Positions 37,583 to 47,348 are shown, counted from the stretch's first letter. The stretch is 64,000 bases of DNA from an uncultured Saprospiraceae bacterium (GCA_937959115.1 CALGAW010000074.1:1-64000), one strand, 5' to 3'. The notes: generated from the sequence alone by a model not told the origin. A program made the numbers and translations.

Positions 37583-38212
37583 CTTGTATTTTTTTTAATG
37601 GAATTAATAGCGCTCGATTATCCCTTCTAATAGGAAACTTAATGCCTACTTTTTGAATAGGAACAGCAAATCAATTTTATTAATAAAAAACATATGTTAT
37701 AAATACTGCACCATGTAATTGAAATATCTGTTCATCTTTTTGAAACTTAAATTTTGGAATTCTACACTAGAATTAATAATCAATTATTCCGAAACAATAA
37801 AAATATTATAGCAGAATAGTTGCTTTCCGAGTAAATTTTTTCAAATAAAATTAGAACATAGTATTATTAAAAAATCAATTTTTATTGAAATAAACTATTG
37901 ATTTATAGATGGTAAATAGAAGTGATGGTGATAAAATTATAGTCTAAAATAGACAAACACAAGAACAAATTATAAAAAATGAACATTTTTCTCATTAAAA
38001 CTATACTATAAATTGCATCCATGTTAACTGAATGATCAAACAACTAGATCCTTAAATATTTCGCTAACAGTAAGCATTGTAAATGACCAATTTAATACCA
38101 TTGTTTTAGTCAAATACTGTTCTGGAAGTAGCTTTGAGCAGGGACTAGATTGGTTCAGATTTATAGTTGTATTCAATATTATTTCTTACACATATCTTTA
38201 AAATTAAACATC
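37583..38212. other. Long AT-rich intergenic region between divergent genes
   Basis: About 630 bp, strongly AT-rich with A/T tracts, separating the minus-strand helical protein from the plus-strand beta-helix gene. It must carry both promoters; the plus-strand one is at 38129-38136. I see no RNA gene or conserved frame. Confidence 0.5.
38129..38136 (+). promoter_or_regulatory. -7 element for the beta-helix gene
   Basis: TAGCTTTG, an exact TAnnTTTG. The predicted start near 38143 leaves a ~70-nt leader to the ATG at 38213. Confidence 0.5.
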
Positions 38213-40321
38213 ATGAACTTTAAATTATTACTTCTTATGATTATGGCAAGCTTGAGCCTAAATGGACAAGTGTTCATAAATGCAGGAGCAACGGGCGCTA
38301 ACAACGGTTCATCCTGGGCCAATGCCTACACCGATCTGTCCGTAGCCATCACAAATGCCCCAGCAAACTCCCAACTGTGGATCGCTACAGGCACCTACAA
38401 GCCAGGAGCAACAAGAAATGACTTTTTCGATATCCAGAACGGCCTTGAACTTTATGGTGGCTTTGCAGGTAATGAAACCACCCTCTCTCAAAGAGATTTT
38501 ACTAGTAATCTGACCATCCTTTCTGGTGATATCGCTGGAAACGATGTCCCTGACAACTTTACAACCAACAGAACAGACAACAGCCGACACATTGTATGGG
38601 TTCCAAACATCCTCTCAGATGCAGTGACCTTTGACGGTCTTGTGTTTGAAGGCGGACAGACAGATGATGGTTCTGGTTCTGGCAATGACAGAAGAGGCGC
38701 TGCCATCCTTTCGTATAGTAAGATAGTGGTCAAAAATTGCGTATTTAGACAAAACTATGGCTACTTCGGTAGTGTTTACCCACGTCAGGCTGGTGCAAAC
38801 AACTCAGAGTTTAGCAATTGCGCGTTTTCGAATAGCGATGGTGGGTTTGGCGCGGGTATCTTCTTGGCATCTACAATTGGTTTTATAGACAACTGTACCT
38901 TTACAAATCTTACCTCAACTGACAATGGATCTGCCATAACTGCAACCAACACAACCTATACGATCACGAATAGTACATTTACAAATAACACTAGCGCAGA
39001 AAGTGGTGCAATAATGACTAATTCCTCTCAAGGAGGAACCCATTTATGCAAAATTTCCAATACTGATTTTATAAATAATAGTGCTCGATTTGGTGGTGCT
39101 GTTCAAACATTTAACCTTGGTATAGAAGTAGATTTTGAAAACTGTACATTTACGGATAATTCTGCCATAACGAGAGGAGGAGCAGTAAGCGCAGATGCTA
39201 AATCGATCGTAAGATTTAATGGTTGTACTTTCCAAAACAACGAAGCCCCTCAGGGAGGAGCCATCGGAGTTTACGATGTTACTAGTACAAGTGTTGAAGA
39301 TTGTACGTTCCTAGGCAATACTGCAATCGCTTCTGGGATTAGTTATGGAGGAGCAATTCTTTTTGCTGATTCACCATTGTTGCAAGTAGTTGGTTCTACA
39401 TTTGATGGGAATACTAGTTATAATGGTGGCGCTATTCAGTCTGAAAATACAACACCAGGAGCTAATGTATTTATCAACAAGTCAACGTTTAAAAATAACA
39501 CGGCAACAAACCTTGGGGGTGGTGTCGGTTCCGTTAATTCAGATATTGAAATAGGGGATTGTCTTATCGTGGATAATTCTGCCGCCCTCACAGGTGGAGG
39601 TGTATTTTTAGCAACTACAAACCTAGGAGGAACGGCTTCGATTTTAAACACAACAATTGCAAATAACCAAGCACCAGGTGCTGGAGGAATATCTCAAAAC
39701 ATTAGTGGTACAGGTGCACTAGATTTAGTGCTTCAAAATACGATTCTTGAAAATCCGACAGCAAATTATCAAAATAACAGTGCCTCTGCTATTCCTACTT
39801 TAAGTAGCAGTGGGGGAAATCTGTCTTCTGATGCGTCGCTTGTAAGTTTCCTTAACGGCACCAATGATGTAAACAACACATCAGCAGCTTTTGTAAATGC
39901 TAGCACGGGAGACTATCACCTATCGGCTGGAAGCCCAGCAATTAATCAAGCAGTGGGAACGGTTTCTCCGACAGACCTTGACGGACTGCCAAGAGTAGGC
40001 GCGCCTGATATGGGAGCATTCGAATACCAAGGAGCTTCAAGCAACGCTGATATTCAATACAACAGTAATGCAATCACCGTATTTCCTAATCCTGTTCATG
40101 AAACACTCAATTTTACCCTAGAAAATAAATGGAGAGGAAATCTGGAAATTGAGGTTGTTGATTCGAAAGGTGCAGTTGTCTATCACGTAAATTTAGAGAA
40201 AACTCAAGATAACATAGCATATTCTCTTGATCTATCAAGTTTAGCAAGTGGAACGTATCATTTAGCTGTGAATGGGAACAACTCCTTAGCAGTGAAAACA
40301 TTTGTTATTTACAATCAATAA
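38213..40321 (+). CDS. Secreted right-handed beta-helix protein with T9SS sorting domain
   Basis: A 702-residue protein; the frame extends up to 38150, but the ATG at 38213 starts a proper signal peptide (MNFKLLLLMIMASLSLNGQ). The body is a series of beta-helix rungs with the recurring pattern DCTFxxNxAxxxGGA (for example NCTFTDNSAITRGGA), typical of polymorphic outer-membrane and pectate-lyase-like proteins. The segment PTDLDGLPRVGAPDMGAFEY is the choice-of-anchor hallmark. The last ~80 residues are a type A T9SS sorting domain (ITVFPNPVHETLNFTLEN ... GTYHLAV). It lies just ahead of the peptide export cluster; adhesin or glycan-binding role likely. Confidence 0.9.
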   Translation: MNFKLLLLMIMASLSLNGQVFINAGATGANNGSSWANAYTDLSVAITNAPANSQLWIATGTYKPGATRNDFFDIQNGLELYGGFAGNETTLSQRDFTSNLTILSGDIAGNDVPDNFTTNRTDNSRHIVWVPNILSDAVTFDGLVFEGGQTDDGSGSGNDRRGAAILSYSKIVVKNCVFRQNYGYFGSVYPRQAGANNSEFSNCAFSNSDGGFGAGIFLASTIGFIDNCTFTNLTSTDNGSAITATNTTYTITNSTFTNNTSAESGAIMTNSSQGGTHLCKISNTDFINNSARFGGAVQTFNLGIEVDFENCTFTDNSAITRGGAVSADAKSIVRFNGCTFQNNEAPQGGAIGVYDVTSTSVEDCTFLGNTAIASGISYGGAILFADSPLLQVVGSTFDGNTSYNGGAIQSENTTPGANVFINKSTFKNNTATNLGGGVGSVNSDIEIGDCLIVDNSAALTGGGVFLATTNLGGTASILNTTIANNQAPGAGGISQNISGTGALDLVLQNTILENPTANYQNNSASAIPTLSSSGGNLSSDASLVSFLNGTNDVNNTSAAFVNASTGDYHLSAGSPAINQAVGTVSPTDLDGLPRVGAPDMGAFEYQGASSNADIQYNSNAITVFPNPVHETLNFTLENKWRGNLEIEVVDSKGAVVYHVNLEKTQDNIAYSLDLSSLASGTYHLAVNGNNSLAVKTFVIYNQ

Positions 40322-40446
40322 TTGATGTTCATGTGTGACTAGAGTGGAGCAATTTGCTCTGGTCACCATCCTTTACCAATCTACAAATTATAAATCTCCG
40401 CTTTTTTTTTGACAACCATTTGAACACGTTATTAAATCTCAATACC

Positions 40447-42102
40447 ATGTCTTCAGACTTAGCCCAACTATTGCATTCTTACTTAGGTAAAGAAAATATC
40501 TTTCTTGATAAAGAAGAATTTGTTTTTCAAACGCTTAGTCATCCTACCTATCCAAGTTTACATGCACTGACGGGCGTTCTTGATCATTTTAGTGTAGAAA
40601 ATCTGGCTATTGAGCTCCCTACTTCAAAAGAAGCACTCAATGAACTGCCAGATCGATTTCTGGCTCACTTCGAAACAGGGAGAGAACCAGGTATCTACCT
40701 TACAGAAAAACTGACCTCCAATAAGTACGCCATCAGTGGACCAGAGACAAATGACCAGATCTCAGCAGCGGAACTCCTAGAACAATGGTCAGGCGTAACA
40801 CTCATTGCTGAAAACAGTGCCTCCAACCAACTATCAGAAGGTCAGAAAACGGATGCTGCATTTACTAGGAATTCAGTCATCTTATCGGCAATTACATTTA
40901 TGTTCTTAAGTTTTTTGCTAACGGGCTCTATCCTACTCATCTTGTTTTTTGCCCTTAGTATTACAGGTGTTGGCTTAAGCTATTTAGTACTATCTCATGA
41001 AAATGGGAACGCCAATAAATTTTTTGATAAGATATGCAGTTCCTCCTCAAATCCTAAGAGCAATTGTGGAGAAATACTGAATACTAAAGCTGCTACAATC
41101 TATTCAGATCTTAAATTGGGAGATTTAAGCTTTATGTACTTTACTGGGTTGTCCTTATTTTCTATGTTTTTGTTTTTAGCAGGTTTAGCACCAAGCATAA
41201 TTCCTGTGATTTCTCTTTGTACCATTCCTGTCATCATTTATTCATTGTATCAACAATTGATTGTCATAAAGAAAATCTGTCGTGTATGTATGTTTATCGT
41301 TGAGGTATTAATACTTCAAGCATGCTTTGGGATTTATATGTTCGTTCAAAATCCGATTGTATTTCATCATCCATTCGTTACAATGGCAATTGCTATTACT
41401 GGATTTTTGAGTGCAATCTTAGTCTGGAAACTATTAAAAACCACCTTAATTAACAATAAAAATCATCGAAAGCTTACGATTGACAATCTTAAGTTTAAAC
41501 GGGACACAACTGTTTTGTTTAGCTTAATTGATGCTAGTGAATACAGAAAAGAAATATCGATAAACCGTGAAATTACCCTTGGATGTAAGGACGATCCCGT
41601 TGTCGAATTGGTTATTGTGACCAATCCATTTTGCACGTTCTGTAAAGAAGTACATGACATCGTTGATAAAATTCATGCACGGTCTATAGAAGGATTGAAA
41701 ATTACCATTCGGTTTAATGTTTCTCCTGAACATGCTGCCGATGATTCTTATAAAATTAGTCATAGACTACTAGAAATTTATCATACTCAACCGGAATCAG
41801 TATTCCTAAAAGCAATGAATGAAGTGTATAATACTGAAGATCCATCTGCTTGGCTTAAAGTAAACGGCCTAGGAGCGGTCGGAGCATATGATCAAGTGCT
41901 TGCAGACTATTACAATTGGTGCATTAACAACAATGCAAATTTTACACCCATCATTTTGATCAACGGAAAAGAATTCCCAAAACAATATGAACGGAAAGAT
42001 CTGGATTTCTTGATAAGTACCATTGTAGAAGAAGAACAAGAGCGAAGAGAAATTTCTAATCTCACGTGTTCCATAGAAGAGAACACCTCAATTCAAGTTT
42101 AA
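40447..42102 (+). CDS. C39-like/VKOR/thioredoxin fusion for exported peptides
   Basis: The frame opens at 40354; the ATG at 40447 (MSSDLAQLLHSYLG) fits relatives, giving ~551 residues. Residues ~1-115 resemble a catalytically dead C39 peptidase domain (HPTYPSLHALTGVLDHF, then ELLEQWSGVTLIAE). Residues ~140-325 are a vitamin-K-epoxide-reductase-like membrane domain with a loop Cys pair (CSSSSNPKSNC, ~197-207) and CRVC near 278. Residues ~380-530 are a DsbA-like thioredoxin fold with NPFCTFCKE (CTFC near 395). Together these would make disulfides in periplasm-delivered peptides. It is directly upstream of a seven-Cys precursor peptide and its exporter. Confidence 0.88.
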   Translation: MSSDLAQLLHSYLGKENIFLDKEEFVFQTLSHPTYPSLHALTGVLDHFSVENLAIELPTSKEALNELPDRFLAHFETGREPGIYLTEKLTSNKYAISGPETNDQISAAELLEQWSGVTLIAENSASNQLSEGQKTDAAFTRNSVILSAITFMFLSFLLTGSILLILFFALSITGVGLSYLVLSHENGNANKFFDKICSSSSNPKSNCGEILNTKAATIYSDLKLGDLSFMYFTGLSLFSMFLFLAGLAPSIIPVISLCTIPVIIYSLYQQLIVIKKICRVCMFIVEVLILQACFGIYMFVQNPIVFHHPFVTMAIAITGFLSAILVWKLLKTTLINNKNHRKLTIDNLKFKRDTTVLFSLIDASEYRKEISINREITLGCKDDPVVELVIVTNPFCTFCKEVHDIVDKIHARSIEGLKITIRFNVSPEHAADDSYKISHRLLEIYHTQPESVFLKAMNEVYNTEDPSAWLKVNGLGAVGAYDQVLADYYNWCINNNANFTPIILINGKEFPKQYERKDLDFLISTIVEEEQERREISNLTCSIEENTSIQV

Positions 42103-42147
42103 TTACAATTTATAAATACATTTTTTAACCAATTAAATTTTTTAACA

Positions 42148-42339
42148 ATGAAAAAGAACTTAATGAATTTTAGCAATGCAAAAGTATTGAACAAATCAGC
42201 TCAGAAAGAAGTAAACGGTGGATTACGCAGTTTTTACTGTGGATGTAATGGAAAACCAACTGGTGCTTCTTGCAAATTAGGTAGCTGCCATGCAGGTTGT
42301 CCTGGTGTTTGTATCAGCGGAACTTGTGTGCCTTATTAG
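42148..42339 (+). CDS. Double-glycine leader peptide precursor, seven cysteines
   Basis: A 63-residue precursor. The N-terminal 25 residues are a leader ending KEVNGG, the double-glycine cut site of C39 peptidases, consistent with the peptidase-ABC exporter two genes along. The mature 38-residue core contains seven Cys (FYCGC, SCKLGSCHAGC, GVCISGTC) among Gly, Ser and Pro, and ends PY. Cys spacing and the adjacent VKOR-thioredoxin protein suggest a disulfide-rich secreted peptide, perhaps a bacteriocin or signal. The odd Cys number leaves one free thiol or an intermolecular bond. Confidence 0.85.
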   Translation: MKKNLMNFSNAKVLNKSAQKEVNGGLRSFYCGCNGKPTGASCKLGSCHAGCPGVCISGTCVPY

Positions 42340-42364
42340 TAAGGAACTTCTTAAACATGAACTA

Positions 42365-42389
42365 GTGCCCATCAAGGTTTGGTGGGCAC
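42365..42389 (+). terminator. Hairpin after the precursor gene
   Basis: GTGCCCATCA pairs with the complementary TGGTGGGCAC across a short loop (42365-42389), followed by only a weak T-tract. It could trim or partially terminate transcription so that the precursor is made in excess over the exporter, as is common for such cassettes. Confidence 0.5.
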
Positions 42390-42455
42390 ATTCTTTAACT
42401 CGCATGCTGCATTGAGAATTAACTTTTGAGTTCAACTTTACTTCAATAATCGACT

Positions 42456-44645
42456 TTGACACCTTTTGCTCCATACATACAGTTAGATCAGATGGACTGT
42501 GGTCCAACCTGCTTGAGAATGATTGCCAAACACCACGGCAAGGCCTACTCCTCTAAGTATCTGCGCGAGCGTTGCTATATTGACAAAACAGGGGTGTCTC
42601 TTAGCGGAATCAGCGAAGCCGCAGAGTCAATCGGAATGCGCTCACTCGCCGTCCAAATTCCATTTCAGTCAAACGCTAGTGATGAACCAAGCCTCACAGA
42701 TGCTCCGCTTCCGCTTATTGTCCATTGGGAAGGGCGGCACTTTGTTGTCGTTTACAAAATAACCTCGTCCTATGTCTATATGGCTGACCCCGCCATTGGC
42801 AAAGTCAAGCTGTCGCACAATGAGTTTAAAAAAGGATTTCACAATCATGAACACATTGGGATTGCCTTGTTACTTGAAACTTCTCCTGAATTTTACAATA
42901 TAGAAAACGACGAACCGAAGCCAAAAGGATTTAGCTTTCTTTTCCAATATCTAAAACCTTATAAAAAGCTCATCCTCCAATTAGTCCTTGGTCTTTTACT
43001 AGGAACGGTCATTCAGCTCATCTTTCCTTTCCTAACGCAAAGCCTAGTGGATATTGGAATAGACACCAGAAATCTCAACTTCATATACATCGTATTGGCT
43101 GGACAGTTGATGCTGTTTTTTAGCAATACTGTGGTTCAATTCATCCAAGGATGGATCATGCTGCATGTCAGTGTACGAATAAACGTCAACCTGCTCTACG
43201 ACTTTTTAATAAAGTTGATGAAACTACCCATCCGATTTTTCGATGCACAGAATGTCGGTGATTTGCTTCAGCGAACGGGGGACCATGATCGGATTGAACT
43301 GTTTATTACTCAATCTCTTTTACGGTTTGTATTAGGCGTGTTAAACATTCTAGTATTTGGTTTTGTCCTTGCCATTTATTCTACACAAATTTTCTTAGTG
43401 TTTCTCTTTGCTAGTCTCTTTTACTTGGGTTGGATTTATATTTTTCTAAGCAAAAGAAAGAAAATAGATCATAAGATGTTTAGCAGGAAGTCTGAAAATC
43501 AAGATGCTATTATTGAGATGATCAATGGCATGCAGGAAATCAAACTACAAGGAAGCCAGCTAAAGCGTCGATGGAAATGGGCAAAAATTCAAGCGCGCCT
43601 TTTCAAGCTGCAAATCAAGTCACTTGCTATCACTCAATATCAAGAGGCAGGAACGATGTCTATCAGTCAACTCAAAGATATTCTTATCACATTCATCTCT
43701 GCAAAAGCAGTGTTGGATGGAAACATGACACTTGGAACAATGCTCGCGATTCAGTACATCATTGGGCAGCTTAATGCACCGCTCCAACAGTTTGTATCCT
43801 TCATTCGAGAAGGACAGGATGCTGCTATTAGCCTAGAGCGACTTTCTGAAATTCATAGTAAGGAAAATGAAGAACAAAATCTTGATTATAAAATTGATCA
43901 CATCCCAGATAATGATATTACTATTGAAAACTTAACCTTTAGCTACTCTCCCGTTTCTGGAGAAGTATTAAAAAATATCAACCTTAAAATTCCAAGGGGA
44001 AAAACAACAGCAATCGTTGGAACAAGTGGTAGCGGTAAAACAACCTTAATCAAATTGTTACTTGGATTTTACCAACCAGACTCAGGGAAATTAATGATTG
44101 GAACAACTCCCTTGGATTCTATTTATCAAAAAATCTGGAGAAAAGCCTGCGGCGTTGTGATGCAAGAAGGTTATATCTTTTCTGATACAATTGCCAATAA
44201 TATCTCAGAAAGCGATGATTTCGTGAACTATAAAAAAGTACTTTCATCAATCCATACAGCAAATATCTCTGACTTTATTCAATCGTTGCCACTAGGACTT
44301 AATACAATGATTGGAGCTGCAGGAAATTCCTTGAGTCAAGGACAGAAACAACGTGTATTGATCGCTCGATGTGTGTACAAAAATCCCGACTTCTTGTTTT
44401 TTGATGAAGCAACCAATGCACTTGATGCAAACAATGAGAAAATTATCATGGAAAACTTAGACACTTTTCTCAAGGGGCGAACATCCATTGTTGTTGCGCA
44501 TCGACTAAGCACGGTTAAGAATGCAGATCAAATCATTGTCTTGGAGAAAGGAGAAATCGTAGAACAAGGAACACATGAGACCTTAGTTGCAAAACGCGGC
44601 TACTATTTTACGTTAGTGAAAAACCAATTAGAACTCGGAAACTAG
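42456..44645 (+). CDS. Peptidase-containing ABC exporter (PCAT) for the double-glycine peptide
   Basis: A 729-residue protein. Residues ~1-135 form a C39 peptidase with the active-site Cys15 in QMDCGPTCLRM, His in VHWEGRHFVVV and Asp in YMADPAIG. A membrane domain follows, then an ATPase domain with Walker A VGTSGSGKTTLIKLLLG, signature SQGQKQRVLIARC and Walker B FLFFDEATNALD. The start is TTG at 42456: an in-frame stop lies at 42447-42449, and the first ATG (42492) would remove the conserved YIQLDQ just before the catalytic Cys. It overlaps nothing but abuts the HlyD gene. Confidence 0.95.
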   Translation: MTPFAPYIQLDQMDCGPTCLRMIAKHHGKAYSSKYLRERCYIDKTGVSLSGISEAAESIGMRSLAVQIPFQSNASDEPSLTDAPLPLIVHWEGRHFVVVYKITSSYVYMADPAIGKVKLSHNEFKKGFHNHEHIGIALLLETSPEFYNIENDEPKPKGFSFLFQYLKPYKKLILQLVLGLLLGTVIQLIFPFLTQSLVDIGIDTRNLNFIYIVLAGQLMLFFSNTVVQFIQGWIMLHVSVRINVNLLYDFLIKLMKLPIRFFDAQNVGDLLQRTGDHDRIELFITQSLLRFVLGVLNILVFGFVLAIYSTQIFLVFLFASLFYLGWIYIFLSKRKKIDHKMFSRKSENQDAIIEMINGMQEIKLQGSQLKRRWKWAKIQARLFKLQIKSLAITQYQEAGTMSISQLKDILITFISAKAVLDGNMTLGTMLAIQYIIGQLNAPLQQFVSFIREGQDAAISLERLSEIHSKENEEQNLDYKIDHIPDNDITIENLTFSYSPVSGEVLKNINLKIPRGKTTAIVGTSGSGKTTLIKLLLGFYQPDSGKLMIGTTPLDSIYQKIWRKACGVVMQEGYIFSDTIANNISESDDFVNYKKVLSSIHTANISDFIQSLPLGLNTMIGAAGNSLSQGQKQRVLIARCVYKNPDFLFFDEATNALDANNEKIIMENLDTFLKGRTSIVVAHRLSTVKNADQIIVLEKGEIVEQGTHETLVAKRGYYFTLVKNQLELGN

Positions 44646-45956
44646 ATGCCACAATCAACACATAACAGCAATCCGTACTACGAAATTGAAGAGATTATCG
44701 GCAATCCGCCTGGCTGGCTGTTGCATAGTGGCATCACTATTCTTTGTCTCCTTTTCGCCCTTATCTTATTACTCGCTGCTTGGATCGAGTATCCAGACAA
44801 AATTGTAGCGCACGGCCATCTCACAAGTGACAATCCTCCTATAGAACATGTAAACAAGGTAGAAGGCATCCTAGAAAACTTCAACCTAAAAGACGGGGAG
44901 CAAGTAACCAAAGGAGAGACAATTGCAACGATCAGAACAACACTCGACAAGCGACATCTCGCAAAGCTAGAGCGATTCATACGCCGTTACGAGAAGATCA
45001 CAGACCTGAGCGTCTATGCTAGTTTGTATTTCCCCAAAGACTTGAAACTTGGGAACCTGTCAGCTGATTACGCGCAGCTACAATTGTTATACAGCGAACT
45101 TCAGTTAACCCTAAATAATAAGACTGTAGGGAAGCAGATCCTAGCACTCAATAGTCAAATCGATAAGACCAAGGAGATGGAGGCCGTTTATCAGGATGAA
45201 AAGGGAATCACAGAAAAGGAGGTTCTGCTGGTTCAGAAGAATTATGACCGACAACTGAAACTTAATAGCAATAAACTCATCAGTGACATCGATTTAGAAC
45301 GGACAGAAGCTACGCTACTCCAATCACAAAAGCAGCTAAGCAATTTGAACAAGAATAGCATTGAAAACCGTGATCGAAAAGAAGGTCTGCAGCTTGAGAT
45401 AGAAAAGCTAAACCTAGAACGAGAAAATTCAATCAACCAAAAGCGGTTTGATATCTTAGCTATCATTAATAAGATCAAGCAACAACGTATACAGTTTAGT
45501 GAAGACTATGAAATCAAAGCCTTAATCAATGGTACAGTTCATTTGAATTCAGAAATTAAAAATGAAATGTACTTACAGTCCAACACTTGGCTAATCTCAG
45601 TTATTCCCAACCAATTTGAAAATCGAAAATACGCCAAAGTAGTTGTCTCAGCTCCAAATTTTAGTAAAATAGAGGTGGGTCAGAAGGCCATTCTCAAACT
45701 AAACAATTATCCCTACAAGGAGAATGGGGTGATATACGGTCAGCTCAGTTCTATTTCCTTATTACCTTCCAAAACAGAGGGCGGTCAACAGACCTACGCC
45801 TTGCACATTCCTACTTCCGATACCTTATTGACTAGTTTTGGCAAACCCATTTCCTTTAAGCTAAATTCAGGCTTACAGGCAGAGGTGATTACTGAAAATC
45901 GGAGTATCTTATCAAGAATATTCAAGCAGTTTTCGAGTTTACTGTCAAACAATTAA
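44646..45956 (+). CDS. HlyD-family membrane-fusion protein of the peptide exporter
   Basis: A 436-residue adaptor with one membrane helix (~26-48, ITILCLLFALILLLAAWIEY), a lipoyl-like half-motif (AHGHLTSDNPPIEHVNKVEG), a long coiled coil (~100-285, Glu/Lys/Leu-rich) and a beta-barrel end (LINGTVHLNSEIKNEMY, VVSAPNFSKIEVGQKAIL). It links the PCAT exporter to an outer-membrane pore. It starts directly after the exporter stop, so translation is coupled. The outer-membrane partner (TolC) is not in the window. Confidence 0.92.
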   Translation: MPQSTHNSNPYYEIEEIIGNPPGWLLHSGITILCLLFALILLLAAWIEYPDKIVAHGHLTSDNPPIEHVNKVEGILENFNLKDGEQVTKGETIATIRTTLDKRHLAKLERFIRRYEKITDLSVYASLYFPKDLKLGNLSADYAQLQLLYSELQLTLNNKTVGKQILALNSQIDKTKEMEAVYQDEKGITEKEVLLVQKNYDRQLKLNSNKLISDIDLERTEATLLQSQKQLSNLNKNSIENRDRKEGLQLEIEKLNLERENSINQKRFDILAIINKIKQQRIQFSEDYEIKALINGTVHLNSEIKNEMYLQSNTWLISVIPNQFENRKYAKVVVSAPNFSKIEVGQKAILKLNNYPYKENGVIYGQLSSISLLPSKTEGGQQTYALHIPTSDTLLTSFGKPISFKLNSGLQAEVITENRSILSRIFKQFSSLLSNN

Positions 45957-46462
45957 TCTGGCCGTCTTTTTTGGTAAAATCTCTCATTTTTTCAAAAAAA
46001 AACTCTTATCTTTCTTGCAATGCAACGTTTAGCTAAATTGTTGCGTTATACTATATAAGTAGAGCAACAATTTATAATATTTGAAAATAGAATTCTATTT
46101 TTAATGGAATGCAACCTTTTAAAATAGTTGTCGGTCTACTTAAATAATACATGCGATTTCAAACTAATTTGAACGGTTTGGAAATGACCGTGTAGCTTAC
46201 CATTCACTTCTAAATTTTAAAAAGTTATACCGCTTTTAATGTATATCTGTACACCAGATTTACCTTACGTGTCTAAACAAAATCACATTTGTTTTAGAGA
46301 TATCGTTAATACAATGTGCTAAAGAGAATAGAAGAGGAGGAACGTACTGGATATTTGTGGTGAACAAGCAAAATTAGACTTCATCTGGCTTAGTACAGAT
46401 CACTCTAATTTGTCAAATTTTACGAATTTTGTATATTTTTAAATAAGCATTTTTAATTAAAC
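45957..46462. other. Intergenic region before the small secreted paralogues
   Basis: About 505 bp, AT-rich. It shows no coding frame or clear hairpin terminator for the exporter operon. A promoter-like pair lies at its right end: TTG at 46410-46412, a 19-base spacer and TATATTTT from 46432 (one mismatch to TAnnTTTG), 24 bp before the next gene. Confidence 0.5.
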
Positions 46463-46858
46463 ATGAACTCAATGAATAAATTAATTCTCCTTCTAGCTTT
46501 AATATGCTGGATGATTCAACCAATCAAAGCCCAAGTAATTGGAGGACCTATCTCAGATCCCTTGGTATCAGAGGAGCTAATCCTTCTTCCAATCACTGTA
46601 GTATCAAACACCCCTACAGAAAAGTGTTTCCGTATGGAATTCGTTTATAAATGTCCAGACGGAAACTGTATGCTAGGAGTCTCAAAAGCCAAAGGGGTTG
46701 ATGCTGTCAAAGCCAACTCTGGCAGTCCAAATGTTAATTGGCAATCCTTCTCGGCTACTATGTGTTTTGATAAAGGTTTGAAGACTTATGAGCCCACCAT
46801 TTATTGTCAGATCAATGCCCTTAGAGATGGAGCTGTAGTTGTGATTGAAGGTGGATGA
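46463..46858 (+). CDS. Small secreted Cys-rich protein, paralogue 1
   Basis: A 131-residue protein with a signal peptide (LILLLALICWMIQPIKAQ). The mature part has five Cys in the pattern EKCFRMEF, YKCPDGNCMLGV, TMCFDKG, IYCQINAL, and ends VVVIEGG. It closely resembles the next gene (46938-47321), which shows a tandem duplication. I do not recognise the family. Its place right after the PCAT/HlyD operon suggests a link to the exported peptide, but its own Sec signal means it does not need that exporter. Confidence 0.75.
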   Translation: MNSMNKLILLLALICWMIQPIKAQVIGGPISDPLVSEELILLPITVVSNTPTEKCFRMEFVYKCPDGNCMLGVSKAKGVDAVKANSGSPNVNWQSFSATMCFDKGLKTYEPTIYCQINALRDGAVVVIEGG

Positions 46859-46937
46859 AAAACAAAAAACTTTTTTTAACAAATAAATTTTCCGTTACCA
46901 CTTTTTTTAGATGGTTAACAATTATTCAATAGAAAAC

Positions 46938-47321
46938 ATGAACAAAATGAAGAAATTAATTTTAATTGCCGCCTTGGCGGTATGGGTTATCCAGCCACTA
47001 AAAGCACAAGTTGGGCCTACTGGAGGTAATGATCCTACTGCTATGATATTGGTTAGTAAAACAACAGTAGTAAACACTTCCTCACAAAAGTGCTACAGAC
47101 TAACTTTTAAGTATAGATGCCCTGCAGGCAACTGCTTACTAAAAGTAACTAAGCCAGGGACTTATCAAAACTCATCTAGTTCTGGTGCGCCCAATAATTC
47201 TTGGAAATATTACTCTGGCACTGTCTGCTACAACAAACAATCTTCAACATACCAGTCAACAATAAATTGTCAGGCTGGCTCTTTGAAAGATGGAGATGTA
47301 GTGGTAATTGAAGGAGGATGA
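46938..47321 (+). CDS. Small secreted Cys-rich protein, paralogue 2
   Basis: About 128 residues from the ATG at 46938 (upstream in-frame ATG at 46911 would add nine residues before the signal; 46947 is another choice). The signal peptide LILIAALAVWVIQPLKAQ and the five-Cys frame (QKCYRLTFKYRCPAGNCLLKV, TVCYNK, INCQAGSLKDGD) align with paralogue 1, including the shared end VVVIEGG. The middle differs (Ser/Asn-rich). The two genes are 79 bp apart and followed by a shared terminator. Confidence 0.75.
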   Translation: MNKMKKLILIAALAVWVIQPLKAQVGPTGGNDPTAMILVSKTTVVNTSSQKCYRLTFKYRCPAGNCLLKVTKPGTYQNSSSSGAPNNSWKYYSGTVCYNKQSSTYQSTINCQAGSLKDGDVVVIEGG

Positions 47322-47348
47322 TACAAGAATTCAAATAAATAAACAGTG

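Noticed and set aside
45957-46462. Additional precursor peptides in the gap after HlyD
   Set aside because: No frame with a leader ending in double glycine was found.
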